From: Yanghanlia caeni
GTDB taxonomy: Bacteria; Pseudomonadota; Gammaproteobacteria; Burkholderiales; Burkholderiaceae_B
Length of the DNA stretch: 64,000 bases
Reading direction: 5' to 3'
Assembly: GCA_030733815.1 (NCBI GenBank)
Contig: JAUZQE010000010.1
Span: forward strand, 27,056-91,055
In this document: positions 44,479 through 53,626 of the stretch, piece after piece
Position numbering within the stretch: position 1 is the stretch's first letter
Layout of the letters: each line of letters begins with the position of its first letter
Made by a program: the position numbers and the translations under genes
Notes under the pieces: generated by a model
Seen by the model: the letters and a program-made list of their open reading frames with translations, nothing else
Told to the model about the DNA's origin: nothing
Databases searched by the model: none

Positions 44479-44790
44479 ATGTCCATTCTGGGAACGGCGC
44501 TGCCAGCCGCCAACACGCTGGCGACCCTCTACGAAGTGCCCACCGGCCGTCGCGCGGTGGTCAATGTCGCCGCCTGCAACAAGGGCACAGCGGCTGCCAA
44601 GGTGCGTGTGGCGCTCACCGCCTCGGCCACACCGGCCGAGAGCGAGTTCATTGAATTTGATGTGAGTCTGGCGGCGACCGAGGTGCTGGAGCGCACAGCG
44701 CTCTCGTTGGCCGCCGGTCAGAAGATCGTGGTGCAGGCCAGCGCCGCCACGGTCAGCTTCAACGCATGGGGCATCGAGGAGGTGGCGTAA
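44479..44790 (+). CDS. Hypothetical fibre-region protein
   Basis: The protein has 103 residues, beta-rich: ALPAANTLATLYEVPTGRRA, VVNVAACNKGTAAAKVRVAL, FNAWGIEEVA. AAGGAG lies upstream; the TAATG junction links it to the Gly-rich protein. Small beta-sandwich proteins of this type sit at fibre tips, which is inference. Confidence 0.6.
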   Translation: MSILGTALPAANTLATLYEVPTGRRAVVNVAACNKGTAAAKVRVALTASATPAESEFIEFDVSLAATEVLERTALSLAAGQKIVVQASAATVSFNAWGIEEVA

Positions 44791-46031
44791 TGGGACGATT
44801 TCTGCGCAGCGTGAGTACCGACACGGTCGATCCACGCAAATACAAGAACTACCAGGAATACACCTCGGCAGGCAGTCACTCGTTCACGGTGCCGGCCGGC
44901 GTCTCGCGCATCCGCGCCATCGCGGTCGGTGGTGGCGGCGGCGGTGCCTGCTCCAAGGATACTTACTACGGCGGCAATGGTGGCGGTGGCGGCGGTTTTG
45001 CGATGGGTGAGTACGACGTCACCCCGGGTCAGGTGCTCGCCATCACGGTGGGCGCTGGCGGCGCAGGCGCCAGCAGCAACAACACCAAGGCCGGCAATGG
45101 CGGCACTTCCAGTGTTGGCAGCCTGTTGTCGGCCACCGGTGGTCAAGGCGCCGATGGCCACGGCAGCAGCTACAGCAGCGGTGGCGCCGGTGGGTCGGGC
45201 ATCGGTGGCACGCTGTTTAACCGCACCGGCGGTACAGGCGGTCGTGGCAGCTACGGCTCCTGGGGCTCCGGCTCGGAGAACCACGGTGGTGGTGGCGGGG
45301 GTGCCGCTGGGTCCTGGCTCGGCAATGGCGGCAACGGTGGCAGCGTCGGTTTCCAATCCCACTACACCGCCGCTGGTGCCGGGGGCGGTGGCATTGGCGG
45401 CCCAGGGGGCAACACCACCCAGTGGTCGCAGCAGTCGTCCTCCAACTACGTCGCCATCTCGGGTGCCGGGGGTGGATCGGGCGGCGCAGGTGGTCACGGC
45501 ACCGATTCCGGTCAGGTCTCGATCAGTTCCAGCAACGCGATGGGTTACGGCAACGGCGGCCCGGCCATCGATGGCAGCTTCGCCACCCCGCTGTGGGGGA
45601 CGCACTACTCGACGGCCGGCATCGATCTGGCCGACTTCTCCAGTGCGGCCATTGTGGTCCCCAAGTTCTACACCGCCGTGCCCGGCTCGGGTGGACTGCT
45701 CACTGTCAAAGAGTATTCCTTTGCCACGCCACGTCTGCTGAACTGCAACGGCGGAGGGGCGGCCGGTGTTTGGGGCCAGTCCACCGCATTGATGGGCGGA
45801 ACGGGTGGCCCTGGCGGCGGAGGATCGGGCGGCTATTGCTACTCCTCGAACACCTCCTCACACGGAGGTGCAGGCGGCTTCCTGGGAGGCGGCGGTGGGG
45901 GTGGCGGGCGCTACGCCAACGGCGGCAATGGAGGCCACGGCGGTGGAGGAGGCGGCAACGGTAACTACTACGGCGGCCAAGGAGGCAACGGTGGCAATGG
46001 CGGTCCCGGCTACGTGGCCATTGAGTGGTGA
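44790..46031 (+). CDS. Glycine-rich tail fibre/adhesin protein
   Basis: The product has 413 residues from the ATG at 44790. It opens SHSFTVPAGVSRIRAIAVGG, then long Gly/Ser/Asn-rich stretches (GGNGGGGGGFAMGEYDVTPG and many GGNGGNGG blocks), and ends GGNGGNGGPGYVAIEW. This is the glycine-rich domain found at receptor-binding tips, where polyglycine II bundles form; it may be host-range determining. No maturation chaperone is obvious downstream. Confidence 0.7.
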   Translation: MGRFLRSVSTDTVDPRKYKNYQEYTSAGSHSFTVPAGVSRIRAIAVGGGGGGACSKDTYYGGNGGGGGGFAMGEYDVTPGQVLAITVGAGGAGASSNNTKAGNGGTSSVGSLLSATGGQGADGHGSSYSSGGAGGSGIGGTLFNRTGGTGGRGSYGSWGSGSENHGGGGGGAAGSWLGNGGNGGSVGFQSHYTAAGAGGGGIGGPGGNTTQWSQQSSSNYVAISGAGGGSGGAGGHGTDSGQVSISSSNAMGYGNGGPAIDGSFATPLWGTHYSTAGIDLADFSSAAIVVPKFYTAVPGSGGLLTVKEYSFATPRLLNCNGGGAAGVWGQSTALMGGTGGPGGGGSGGYCYSSNTSSHGGAGGFLGGGGGGGGRYANGGNGGHGGGGGGNGNYYGGQGGNGGNGGPGYVAIEW

Positions 46032-46048
46032 TGAAGGAGGAACAAGCG

Positions 46049-46471
46049 ATGCCCAAATGGATTCGACTCGACAACGACCGGGTGGTGGAGACCACCGACA
46101 CCGACCCCAAGGGCCGGTTTCATCCGGACCTGAAATGGATAAAGGCGGCCACCAGCGTTGAAGAGGGAATGGTCAAGCAGGCCGATGGCAGCTATGCCTT
46201 TCCTGAACCTGCGCCAGAGAACGCCATCGCGGCCACGCCGACCCCATCGACACCGCTGACCAAGCTCGCCTTCATGAACCGCTTCACGATGGAGGAATTG
46301 GCTGCCATCTACACCGCCGCCAAGACCGAGGTCATGGTCGAGGTATTCATGGACAAGCTCAAACTGGCCGAGTACGTCGATGTCACGGACCCACAGACCG
46401 TTGCAGGTCTGCAGTCGCTGGCGGCGGCCGGGCTCTTGTCCGAGGCCCGCGTGCAGGAGATCCTGCGGTGA
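46049..46471 (+). CDS. Hypothetical fibre-associated protein
   Basis: The product has 140 residues from MPKWIRLDNDRVVETTDTDP, with AAGGAGG at 46034-46040. The C-terminus has NRFTMEELAAIYTAAKTEVM and VFMDKLKLAEYVDVTDPQ. This C-terminal block resembles phage tail-fibre assembly-type proteins, but the match is weak. Confidence 0.55.
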   Translation: MPKWIRLDNDRVVETTDTDPKGRFHPDLKWIKAATSVEEGMVKQADGSYAFPEPAPENAIAATPTPSTPLTKLAFMNRFTMEELAAIYTAAKTEVMVEVFMDKLKLAEYVDVTDPQTVAGLQSLAAAGLLSEARVQEILR

Positions 46472-46800
46472 TGGCCGCCTTGGCTCGTGTCCTCCAACAG
46501 CGGCTGTCGATGCTCGTGCTGTGGGGGCTGTGCCAGGTCGCAGCGGTGATCGCGTCAATCTGGATGCTGGCCGCTGCCCTGACCGGCAGTCGCCGCGCCT
46601 GGACCCTGGCGGTGGCTCACGACCAGCTGGCCAACGCCGCTTTCGGCGGGCACGAGGACGAGACGATCAGCAGCCGCGCAGGCCGCGCGCAGCGGCAGGG
46701 CAAGCGCTGGGCCTGCGTGCTGTGTCGGCTGCTGGATCGGCTCGATCCGAACCACTGCGAGAAGGCCATCGAGCCGGACGAGGGCAAGCCGCTGCGCTGA
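46471..46800 (+). CDS. Small membrane protein, unknown
   Basis: The product has about 109 residues, ATG overlapping the previous stop. One membrane segment is clear (LSMLVLWGLCQVAAVIASIW) followed by a charged soluble tail with CVLCRLLDRLDPNHCEKAIE. Four Cys and one His could bind metal or an Fe-S site. The function is unknown. Confidence 0.6.
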   Translation: MAALARVLQQRLSMLVLWGLCQVAAVIASIWMLAAALTGSRRAWTLAVAHDQLANAAFGGHEDETISSRAGRAQRQGKRWACVLCRLLDRLDPNHCEKAIEPDEGKPLR

Positions 46801-46831
46801 AACCTGCCTTCCTCATTCACCCCCGATTTAT

Positions 46832-46853
46832 TCCGCCCATGGGCGGATTTTTT
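46832..46853 (+). terminator. Palindromic terminator before the sheath gene
   Basis: TCCGCCCATGGGCGGA (46832-46847) is a perfect palindrome followed by six Ts. It separates the fibre transcript from the sheath-onwards transcript. Confidence 0.75.
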
Positions 46854-46870
46854 GTTTCTGGAGAACCGTT

Positions 46871-48367
46871 ATGGCAGACCGATTCCTGCACGGAATTGAA
46901 CTCATCGAGATCGAGGACGGCGGACGCACGGTGCGCACCGTCAAGTCCTCGGTCATTGGCCTGGTGGGGACCGCGCCCCATGCGTCCACCGCCCGTGCCG
47001 CCACCCTGACCCTTGGCCAAGGGGACGCGGCACTCACTTTCACCGCCAAGACCCCCGGTGCCCTGGGCAACACCCTGCGCGTACAGATCCGCGCCGCCAC
47101 AGCACCCGAAGCGCCGCTGGCCGTGAGTCTGGACACCCGCAGCCCGGGCACCACCCTGATCGACGTGACCCTGGCCACGGGCCTCGACGGCGCCCGCATC
47201 AGTACCGCTGCTGAAGTCGCCCAAGCGCTGATGGCCGAACCGACGATTGCCGCACGGGTTACCGTGACCGCCGGCGAGGATGGCTCGGGGGTGGTGGCGG
47301 CCACCATCGGTTCGCGCGGCCTGGATGGCGGCATGGACGAGCCGTTTCCGTTCAATGTCCCAGTGCTGGTCAACAACCGGCGCCTGGCTGCCCACCTGGG
47401 GGAGGCCGGCACCTTGCCCCAGGCGATCCGCGCCATCCAGGACCAGGCCTCGCCCTTTGTCTACGTGGTGCGCGTCCCGGAAGGGGCAACACTGGATGAG
47501 ACGATCAATGCCGTGATCGGCGGCCTCGATCCGGCAACAGGGCAACTGGCCGGCATTGCGGCGCTGCAGGAGACGCGCAGCGAGATGAAGTCGCGCATCC
47601 TGATCGCCCCAGGATTCAGCCAGCACAAGGCGGTGGCCGATGCACTGATCGCAGTGGCCCAGAAGACCCGGGGGATTGCGGTGATCGATGGGCCCAACAC
47701 CAACGATGAGGCCGCCATCAACTACCGCGCCCAGTTTGGCAGTGACCGCGCCTATATCGTCGATCCCTGGCTGGTGGTACGCGCCCGCGATGGCTCGGAA
47801 GTGGTCGAGCCGCCTTCTGCCCGGGTGGCGGGGTTGATTGCCAAGTCCGATGCCGAGCGCGGCTTCTGGTTCAGTCCGTCTAACCAGGTGGTCACCGGCG
47901 TGCTGCGACCCGCCCGCCCCGTGTCCTGGGCGATCAACGATCCCAACACCCAGGCCAATTACCTCAACGAGTTCTCGGTGGCGACCTTCGTGTCCCACGA
48001 CGGCATCCGCCTGTGGGGCAACCGCACCTGCGCGACCGACAGCCGCTGGACCTTCCTGTCGGTACGGCGCACCGCCGACATGATCAACGAGTCGCTGGTC
48101 AAAGCGCACCTGTGGGCGGTGGATCGCAACATCACCCGCACCTACGTCGAGGAAGTGACCGAGATGGTCAACGCCTACCTGCGCCAACTCAAAGCCCAAG
48201 GCGCAATCCTCGGTGGCAAGTGCTGGGCCGACCCCGAGCTCAACACCGCGCAGGCCATTGCCGATGGGCGGGTGTACTTCGACTTTGACTTCACCGCCCC
48301 GTACCCGGCCGAGCACATCGTGTTCCGCTCGCACCTGGTGGGCGACTACCTTGAGGAGATTCTGTAA
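46871..48367 (+). CDS. FI: Tail sheath protein
   Basis: The protein has 498 residues. It reads FLHGIELIEIEDGGRTVRTV, then KSSVIGLVGTAPHA at the N-terminus. The C-terminal sheath domain has YLNEFSVATFVSHDGIRLWG and ADMINESLVKAHLWAVDRNI. It matches P2 FI-type contractile sheaths. GGAG sits before the ATG. It overlaps the tube gene by one base (TAATG). Confidence 0.92.
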   Translation: MADRFLHGIELIEIEDGGRTVRTVKSSVIGLVGTAPHASTARAATLTLGQGDAALTFTAKTPGALGNTLRVQIRAATAPEAPLAVSLDTRSPGTTLIDVTLATGLDGARISTAAEVAQALMAEPTIAARVTVTAGEDGSGVVAATIGSRGLDGGMDEPFPFNVPVLVNNRRLAAHLGEAGTLPQAIRAIQDQASPFVYVVRVPEGATLDETINAVIGGLDPATGQLAGIAALQETRSEMKSRILIAPGFSQHKAVADALIAVAQKTRGIAVIDGPNTNDEAAINYRAQFGSDRAYIVDPWLVVRARDGSEVVEPPSARVAGLIAKSDAERGFWFSPSNQVVTGVLRPARPVSWAINDPNTQANYLNEFSVATFVSHDGIRLWGNRTCATDSRWTFLSVRRTADMINESLVKAHLWAVDRNITRTYVEEVTEMVNAYLRQLKAQGAILGGKCWADPELNTAQAIADGRVYFDFDFTAPYPAEHIVFRSHLVGDYLEEIL

Positions 48368-48879
48368 TGGCCATCGAACTACCCCACGTCTTGAAGAACA
48401 TGAACCTCTTTGTCGATGGCCGGGGTTACGCCGGGCGGGTCGATGAGATCAAGCTGCCCAAACTCACCCTGAAGACCGAGGAGCATCGCGCCGGAGGCAT
48501 GGACATCCCGGTCGAGCTCGAACTGGGCATGGACAAGCTCGAAGCCGAGCTCACCATTTCCGACTTCGATCCGGAGGTCTTCAAGCTCTTTGGGTTGCTG
48601 GATTCCACCCGCACGCAGATCACCCTGCGCGGGGCGATTCAGGCCCAGGGCACAGTGGCCCGGCCGGTGATCGTCAATCTCGCGGGGGGGTGCAAGGAGA
48701 TCGAGGCCAGCGCCTGGAAGCCGGGTGACAAGAGCACGCTCACGCTACAGGTGGCGGCGCACTACTACAAGCTCACCATCGGTGACGAGGAGCTCGTCGA
48801 GATCGACGCCGTGAACCTCGTGCGCAAGGTCGGCGGGGTCGATCAGATGGCCGAGATTCGGGCGGCGATTGGCTTGTGA
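48367..48879 (+). CDS. FII: Major tail tube protein
   Basis: The protein has 170 residues, as P2 FII. It reads LPHVLKNMNLFVDGRGYAGR, then KLPKLTLKTEEHRAGGMDIP and LRKVGGVDQM-like sequence at the end. It polymerises into the inner tube. Confidence 0.92.
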   Translation: MAIELPHVLKNMNLFVDGRGYAGRVDEIKLPKLTLKTEEHRAGGMDIPVELELGMDKLEAELTISDFDPEVFKLFGLLDSTRTQITLRGAIQAQGTVARPVIVNLAGGCKEIEASAWKPGDKSTLTLQVAAHYYKLTIGDEELVEIDAVNLVRKVGGVDQMAEIRAAIGL

Positions 48880-48901
48880 TGAACGATAAGGAGAACATCG
48901 A

Positions 48902-49150
48902 ATGAGCACTGCCGAACGCATCAAACTCAACTTCCCCATCGAGCACGACGGTCTGCCGATCAATGAGATCGCCTTGCGCCGCCCCACGGTGGGTGACCAC
49001 CTGGCCGCGCAGAAGTCGGCTGGGACTGATGCTGAGCGCGAGATCCGGCTGATTGCCAACCTGGCCGAGCTGCCGCCAGCGGCCATCCACCAGCTCGATA
49101 TGAAGGACTACGCCCAGTTGCAGAAGGTGCTGAGCGGTTTTTTGCAGTGA
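48902..49150 (+). CDS. E: Tail assembly chaperone E
   Basis: The protein has 82 residues: ERIKLNFPIEHDGLPINEIA, then LRRPTVGDHLAAQKSAG, a P2 gpE/Mu-gp41-like chaperone that coats the tape measure during tail assembly. The frame ends at TGA 49148-49150, directly after a T_TTT_TTG slippery site that would fuse it to E'. Confidence 0.85.
   Translation: MSTAERIKLNFPIEHDGLPINEIALRRPTVGDHLAAQKSAGTDAEREIRLIANLAELPPAAIHQLDMKDYAQLQKVLSGFLQ
49138..49144 (+). other. Programmed -1 frameshift site (T TTT TTG)
   Basis: In the E frame the codons are GGT TTT TTG CAG TGA, so the heptamer is exactly in the X_XXY_YYZ register. A -1 slip continues into E' at GCA GTG AAT. This is known from P2 E/E' and other tail chaperones. 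Confidence 0.85.
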
Positions 49151-49293
49151 ATCCGGGTGAGCTCTCCGCCCTCGTGGTGGAGCTCGCCCTCTACACCCAT
49201 TGGCCTCGATCCGAGCTGCTCGCCATGGAGGTGAGTGAGTTGGTCGAGGCCTTGTCGATTGCGCGGCGCTTGTCTGCCGTGCCATCTTCCTGA
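49147..49293 (+). CDS. E': Tail chaperone E' region (GpE family)
   Basis: The frame encodes 48 residues from the GTG, but is normally made as a -1 fusion with E. It reads LSALVVELALYTHWPRSELL followed by AMEVSELVEALSIARRLS, with the conserved W and L-rich pattern of the P2 GpE family. It is too short to be found by length. It lies directly before the tape measure gene, as expected. Confidence 0.82.
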   Translation: MNPGELSALVVELALYTHWPRSELLAMEVSELVEALSIARRLSAVPSS

Positions 49294-49302
49294 GGTTTGC
49301 CC

Positions 49303-52300
49303 ATGGCCACCGCACATCCTGTTCAGATCAGCATCGGTGCAACGCTGGCGGCTTCCCTTGGCTCTGCCGTGCGCAGTGCCCAGGCGCAGCTGAATCAGTT
49401 GGGCTCCACGATGGCCGAACTGGGTAACAAGCAGTCCGGCATCAAGCAGCTGGAGTCTTTGCGGCAGCAGGCGATTGAGGCTGGCAAGGCATGGCAAGAG
49501 GCGCAGGACAAGATCAGGCAGCTGCAGCAGGCCAAGGCCTCCGGGCAGTGGTCGACCAAGGGGCTGGATGCCGCTCGCGCCAGGGTGTCTGCGCTCGAGG
49601 CGAAAGCAGCCGATCCGGCATTATCCGAGGCCAAGCGCGCCCGCGCCGCCGCTGCGCTGGAGACTGCGCGTCAACGGCTCGCCGAGCAGGAGGCCAAGGC
49701 CGAGGCCCGCTATGCCCGGCAGCTCGATCACCTGGTCGAGAAGGCGGGCAAGGCCAAGACTGCCTACGAACAGATCAAGGCATCGGTGGCCAACCTGACC
49801 ACCGAACTGCAAAAGTCCGGTGTCGCCACAAACAAACTCGCCAGCGAGCAGGCCCATCTCGGCTCCACGATGGAGACCCTGCGCGCCCGCACCGAAGCCC
49901 TGACCCGCGCGCAACAGGCCCAGGCCAGCAATCTGGAGCAGCGCAGCGCCTATCGCGCCCAGATGATGGATGCGGTGGCCTTGGGCGGCGCGCTCTACGG
50001 CCTGGTGCAACCGGCGGTCCAGTTCGAGTCGGTGATGGCCGATGTCAAGAAGGTGGTGAACTTCGACACGCCGGATCAGTTCGGGCAGATGTCGAAAGAC
50101 GTCCTGGAGCTGTCCACCAGGATACCGATGGCGGCCGACGGCATCGGCGCAATCGTCGCCGCGGCTGGTCAGGCCGGCATCGCGCGCCATGAACTGGTGC
50201 GCTTTGCCGAGGACGCCGCCAAGATGGGCGTGGCCTTCGACTTGTCGGGGCAACAGGCCGGCGCGGCCATGACGGGCCTGCGCTCGATCTTCGGATCGAC
50301 GCAAGACGAGGTGGTGAAGCTCGGGGACGCCATCAACCACCTGTCCAACAACATGGATGCCAAGGCGTCCGATCTTTTGAACATCGCCAACCGGTCGGGC
50401 TCGACGGCGAAGCTCATCGGCCTGTCCGGCGCACAGTTGAGTGCCTTGGGCGCGACCTTTCTGGCGCTCAAGACGCCCCCGGAGGTGGCGGCTACCGGCA
50501 TCAACGCGCTGCTGATGAAGCTCGCCACCGCCGACAAGCAGAGCGAGAAATTCCAGCAGGCATTGGCGCAGCTGGGCCTGAGCGCGAAAGAGCTGAAGAA
50601 GGACATCGCGCGGGATGCCCAAGGCACGCTCATCAACTTCTTGGAAGCCGTCAAGGGCGCGCCAGATGTCATGGGCACGCTCTCCGACCTGTTTGGCGCG
50701 GAGTACTCCGACGACATCGCCAAGCTGGTCGGCTCGCTGGACACCTACCGGCAGGCTATCGGCCTGGTGGCCGATGAGACCGCCTACGCCGGCTCGATGC
50801 AAAAGGAATACGAGGCGCGCGCAGCCACCACGGCCAACAACCTGCAGCTGCTCAAAAACCAGATATCCCGCCTTGGCATCACCATCGGCAACGCGCTGCT
50901 GCCGCCCCTGAACAGCCTCTTGGGCGCGCTGATGGCCCCCATCGGGGCCTTGGCGCAGCTGGCCGAGCGGTTCCCCGTCGTCACTCAAGTGGTGGTGGGG
51001 ACTATCGGCGCGGTGCTCGCGCTGAAGGTGGCGACGATTGCGCTGGGTTACGCCTGGACCTTTGTGAAGGGGCCGATCCTCGGTGCGCAGGTGGCGTTTC
51101 AGTCGGTCCGCGCGGGGCTGGCCCTGCTGCAAGCGCAGGCAGCAGCAACCGGGGCCAGCGCGGGCATCCTGTCGCTGGCCTGGGCACGCATCAAGATGGG
51201 CGCGCTTGGCTTGATCACGCCGATCAAGTCGGCTGCGCTGGCCTTCTGGTCGATGCTCCCTGCCATCGGCGCGACCACGACTGCCCTGCTTGCCAACCCG
51301 ATCACCTGGATCGTTGCCGGCATTGGGGTGGCGGTTGCCGGTCTGGCACTGGTGATCCGCAAATATTGGGACCCTATTGCAGCCTATGTGGGTGGCGTGT
51401 TCCAAGGCATTCGCGCCGCAGTGCAGCCAGCGATCACCAGCTTGACCACGGCGCTGGCGCCACTGGCACCCATCGGCCAGGCGGTGGCGTCGGTGTTCGG
51501 TTTCATCGCCGATGGCGTGAGCCGGGTGGTCGGCTGGATCGGTCAGCTGCTCGCGCCCGTGACGCTCTCCAAGGATGAATTCGACAGCCTCTCGGCATCG
51601 GGCCAGTCCCTGGGGACGGTGATCGGCAGCGTATTGAGCGCGGCGTTTACGGCGCTGACCTTCCCGATCCGTGCCGTGGGCACGCTGGTGGGCTGGGTGA
51701 TGGAGGGCTTTCGGTGGCTGGTGTCGTTCTCGCCGCTGGCTGCACTGCAAGCTGCCTGGCAACCTCTCTCGGGCTTCTTCGGCGGCCTGTGGGCCAGCGT
51801 GGTGAGTGGCGCGCAGTCGGCCTGGCAGCAACTGACCGCAGCGCTGGGTTCTTTCGCACCCTTGCAGGCACTGCAGTCGGTGATCGGTTCGATGCTGACA
51901 GCGTTGCGTGATCTGCCCGGCCAGTTCATGAGTCTGGGAAGCAGCTTGCTGCAAGGCCTCGCCCAAGGCGTGCGCAATGCCGCAGAGCAAGCCGTCGCCG
52001 CCGTTGGGGAAGTCGCCGCCAGGGTGCGTGACCGCTTCAAAGCGATGCTGGGCATCCACAGCCCGTCGCGGGTGTTCGCCACGCTGGGCAGCGCGCTGTC
52101 GCTCGGCCTGGCGCAAGGGGTGGCTGCGGCCGGGCCGGCAGTGGTGAGTGAAGTCGGGCGACTGACCCAATCGCTGCAGGCCGTGCCGTTGTCGCTGGCC
52201 AACCCTGACGTGGTATCGCCAGCACAGGGTCTGCGGCTGCCCTCGCCGGATCGGCCTTCGATGGGCTTGGCCGTGGCACCGCACACGCCCGGTGCGCCCT

Positions 52301-52440
52301 CGATCCACTTCGCCCCGCAGATCACCATCCACGCGCCCCCGGGCAGCGACCCACAGGCCCTGGCCGATCTGCTCGACAGTCGGCTGCGCAGCCTGATCCG
52401 GGACGCCTTGCGCGGCTCCAGTGCCGCGTTGCACGACTGA
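49303..52440 (+). CDS. T: Tape measure protein
   Basis: The protein has 1045 residues, implying a tail of roughly 150 nm by the usual residue-to-length rule. The N-terminus is coiled coil (KQLESLRQQAIEAGKAWQEA). Residues about 240-470 hold a tail tape-measure domain (VMADVKKVVNFDTPD, then MAADGIGAIVAAAGQAGIAR). Hydrophobic segments lie at about 565-700 (VVVGTIGAVLALKVATIALG). The end has FKAMLGIHSPSRVFATLGSA. GC-rich codons are even. Confidence 0.9.
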   Translation: MATAHPVQISIGATLAASLGSAVRSAQAQLNQLGSTMAELGNKQSGIKQLESLRQQAIEAGKAWQEAQDKIRQLQQAKASGQWSTKGLDAARARVSALEAKAADPALSEAKRARAAAALETARQRLAEQEAKAEARYARQLDHLVEKAGKAKTAYEQIKASVANLTTELQKSGVATNKLASEQAHLGSTMETLRARTEALTRAQQAQASNLEQRSAYRAQMMDAVALGGALYGLVQPAVQFESVMADVKKVVNFDTPDQFGQMSKDVLELSTRIPMAADGIGAIVAAAGQAGIARHELVRFAEDAAKMGVAFDLSGQQAGAAMTGLRSIFGSTQDEVVKLGDAINHLSNNMDAKASDLLNIANRSGSTAKLIGLSGAQLSALGATFLALKTPPEVAATGINALLMKLATADKQSEKFQQALAQLGLSAKELKKDIARDAQGTLINFLEAVKGAPDVMGTLSDLFGAEYSDDIAKLVGSLDTYRQAIGLVADETAYAGSMQKEYEARAATTANNLQLLKNQISRLGITIGNALLPPLNSLLGALMAPIGALAQLAERFPVVTQVVVGTIGAVLALKVATIALGYAWTFVKGPILGAQVAFQSVRAGLALLQAQAAATGASAGILSLAWARIKMGALGLITPIKSAALAFWSMLPAIGATTTALLANPITWIVAGIGVAVAGLALVIRKYWDPIAAYVGGVFQGIRAAVQPAITSLTTALAPLAPIGQAVASVFGFIADGVSRVVGWIGQLLAPVTLSKDEFDSLSASGQSLGTVIGSVLSAAFTALTFPIRAVGTLVGWVMEGFRWLVSFSPLAALQAAWQPLSGFFGGLWASVVSGAQSAWQQLTAALGSFAPLQALQSVIGSMLTALRDLPGQFMSLGSSLLQGLAQGVRNAAEQAVAAVGEVAARVRDRFKAMLGIHSPSRVFATLGSALSLGLAQGVAAAGPAVVSEVGRLTQSLQAVPLSLANPDVVSPAQGLRLPSPDRPSMGLAVAPHTPGAPSIHFAPQITIHAPPGSDPQALADLLDSRLRSLIRDALRGSSAALHD

Positions 52441-52481
52441 TCGTCTGTCCTGAGTTCCATTTCCTGTTGCGGAGGTTCGCC

Positions 52482-53381
52482 ATGGCCGAACGCGTGATGT
52501 TGGCCTTGGGGCCGTTTCGTTTCGAGATGGGGCAGGCGACCTACCAGAGTCTGGCCATGAGCCAGTCCTGGCGCTGGTCCGAGCAGGCGCGCATCGGGCG
52601 CGAACCTGCGCTGCAGTTCACTGGCCGTGAGCCCGCCGAAATCCGACTGCAGGGGGTGCTGTTTCCCGGGTTCGATGCCGGTCTTGCGCAGGTGGAAGAA
52701 ATGCGCGAACTGGCCGACCGGGGCGAGCCCTTGCAACTGGTCGATGGTCTGGGCCGGGTGTGGGGGTCGTGGGTGATCGTCGAAGTGGGCGACACCCGCA
52801 GCGTGCTGCTGGACGACGGTCAGCCGCGCCGGGTGGGCTTTGAGGTCAAGCTCAAGGCCTACGGCGAGGATGAGACCGTCACCGACTACTCGGGTGGCTG
52901 GAGTCCGTTCGCTGTGCTCTCGGTCATCGATTCAGTCCTCACCGACCCCATTGGCGCGATGGATGACCTGCTCGGATCGTTGCCCGGTTTGCTGGAAGAA
53001 ACAGGGACCGGGAGCGATGTGAGCACGGTGACCTCGGTCCATGCCGCCTTGAAGGAACTGCTCGCCACCTTCGGCGCCAGCCTCAATGGCCTGCACAGCC
53101 AGCTGATGTCGGCGGGGCTGACGATCCAGGCCATTGATCCGCTGGTCCAGCAGGTGATCACGGCGGCCAATGCACCGCTGAGTTCATCTGCTGCGCTGGA
53201 CGCGCAGATCACCGCCTTGCTCACCGCCATCAATGCGCTGTGGACCACCGCCAGTCAGATCCAGGCGCGCACCGACCCGGTGCAATACAGCCAGCGCCAC
53301 AGCGAGATCGCCGGTGAGCTCATCGCCTTGCTGGAAAAAACCCACACCGCCCTGGTTGGGTTGCAGGAGGCCTTGCCATGA
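52482..53381 (+). CDS. U: Tail protein U, extended form
   Basis: The protein has 299 residues, about twice P2 gpU. The first 130 residues match gpU: MLALGPFRFEMGQATYQSLA, WRWSEQARIGREPALQFTGR, EIRLQGVLFPGFDAGLAQVE. The C-terminal half is an Ala/Leu helical addition ending ALLEKTHTALVGLQEALP. ATG at 52482 with GGAGG upstream. It overlaps X. Confidence 0.85.
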   Translation: MAERVMLALGPFRFEMGQATYQSLAMSQSWRWSEQARIGREPALQFTGREPAEIRLQGVLFPGFDAGLAQVEEMRELADRGEPLQLVDGLGRVWGSWVIVEVGDTRSVLLDDGQPRRVGFEVKLKAYGEDETVTDYSGGWSPFAVLSVIDSVLTDPIGAMDDLLGSLPGLLEETGTGSDVSTVTSVHAALKELLATFGASLNGLHSQLMSAGLTIQAIDPLVQQVITAANAPLSSSAALDAQITALLTAINALWTTASQIQARTDPVQYSQRHSEIAGELIALLEKTHTALVGLQEALP

Positions 53382-53614
53382 GCCGCAAGAAGTTCAATGC
53401 CCAAGTGCTCACCGCCCGCGAGGGCGAGATGCTCGATGCGCTGGTCTGGCGGCACTACGGCCGCCTCGACGTGCTGCCACTGGTGATCGAAGCCAACCGC
53501 CCGTTGGCACGACTGCCCGTCGCCCAGATGCTGCGTTTGCCGGGAGGCACCCCTGTGCTGATGCCCGCACTCACCGACCAGCCGGTGTCGCCGCTGGTCC
53601 GGATCTGGTCGTAG
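53378..53614 (+). CDS. X: Tail protein X (LysM-like)
   Basis: The protein has 78 residues: LTAREGEMLDALVWRHYGRL, PLVIEANRPLARLPVAQMLR, matching P2 gpX, a small LysM-like baseplate-hub protein. It overlaps U by four bases and precedes D, the normal P2 order. Confidence 0.88.
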   Translation: MSRKKFNAQVLTAREGEMLDALVWRHYGRLDVLPLVIEANRPLARLPVAQMLRLPGGTPVLMPALTDQPVSPLVRIWS

Positions 53615-53626
53615 AGGAGACGCACG

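Noticed and set aside
49621..52434. 937-codon open frame antisense to the tape measure gene
   Set aside because: It mirrors codon bias of the real gene; it has no ribosome binding site, no known motif and would oppose the whole tail operon.
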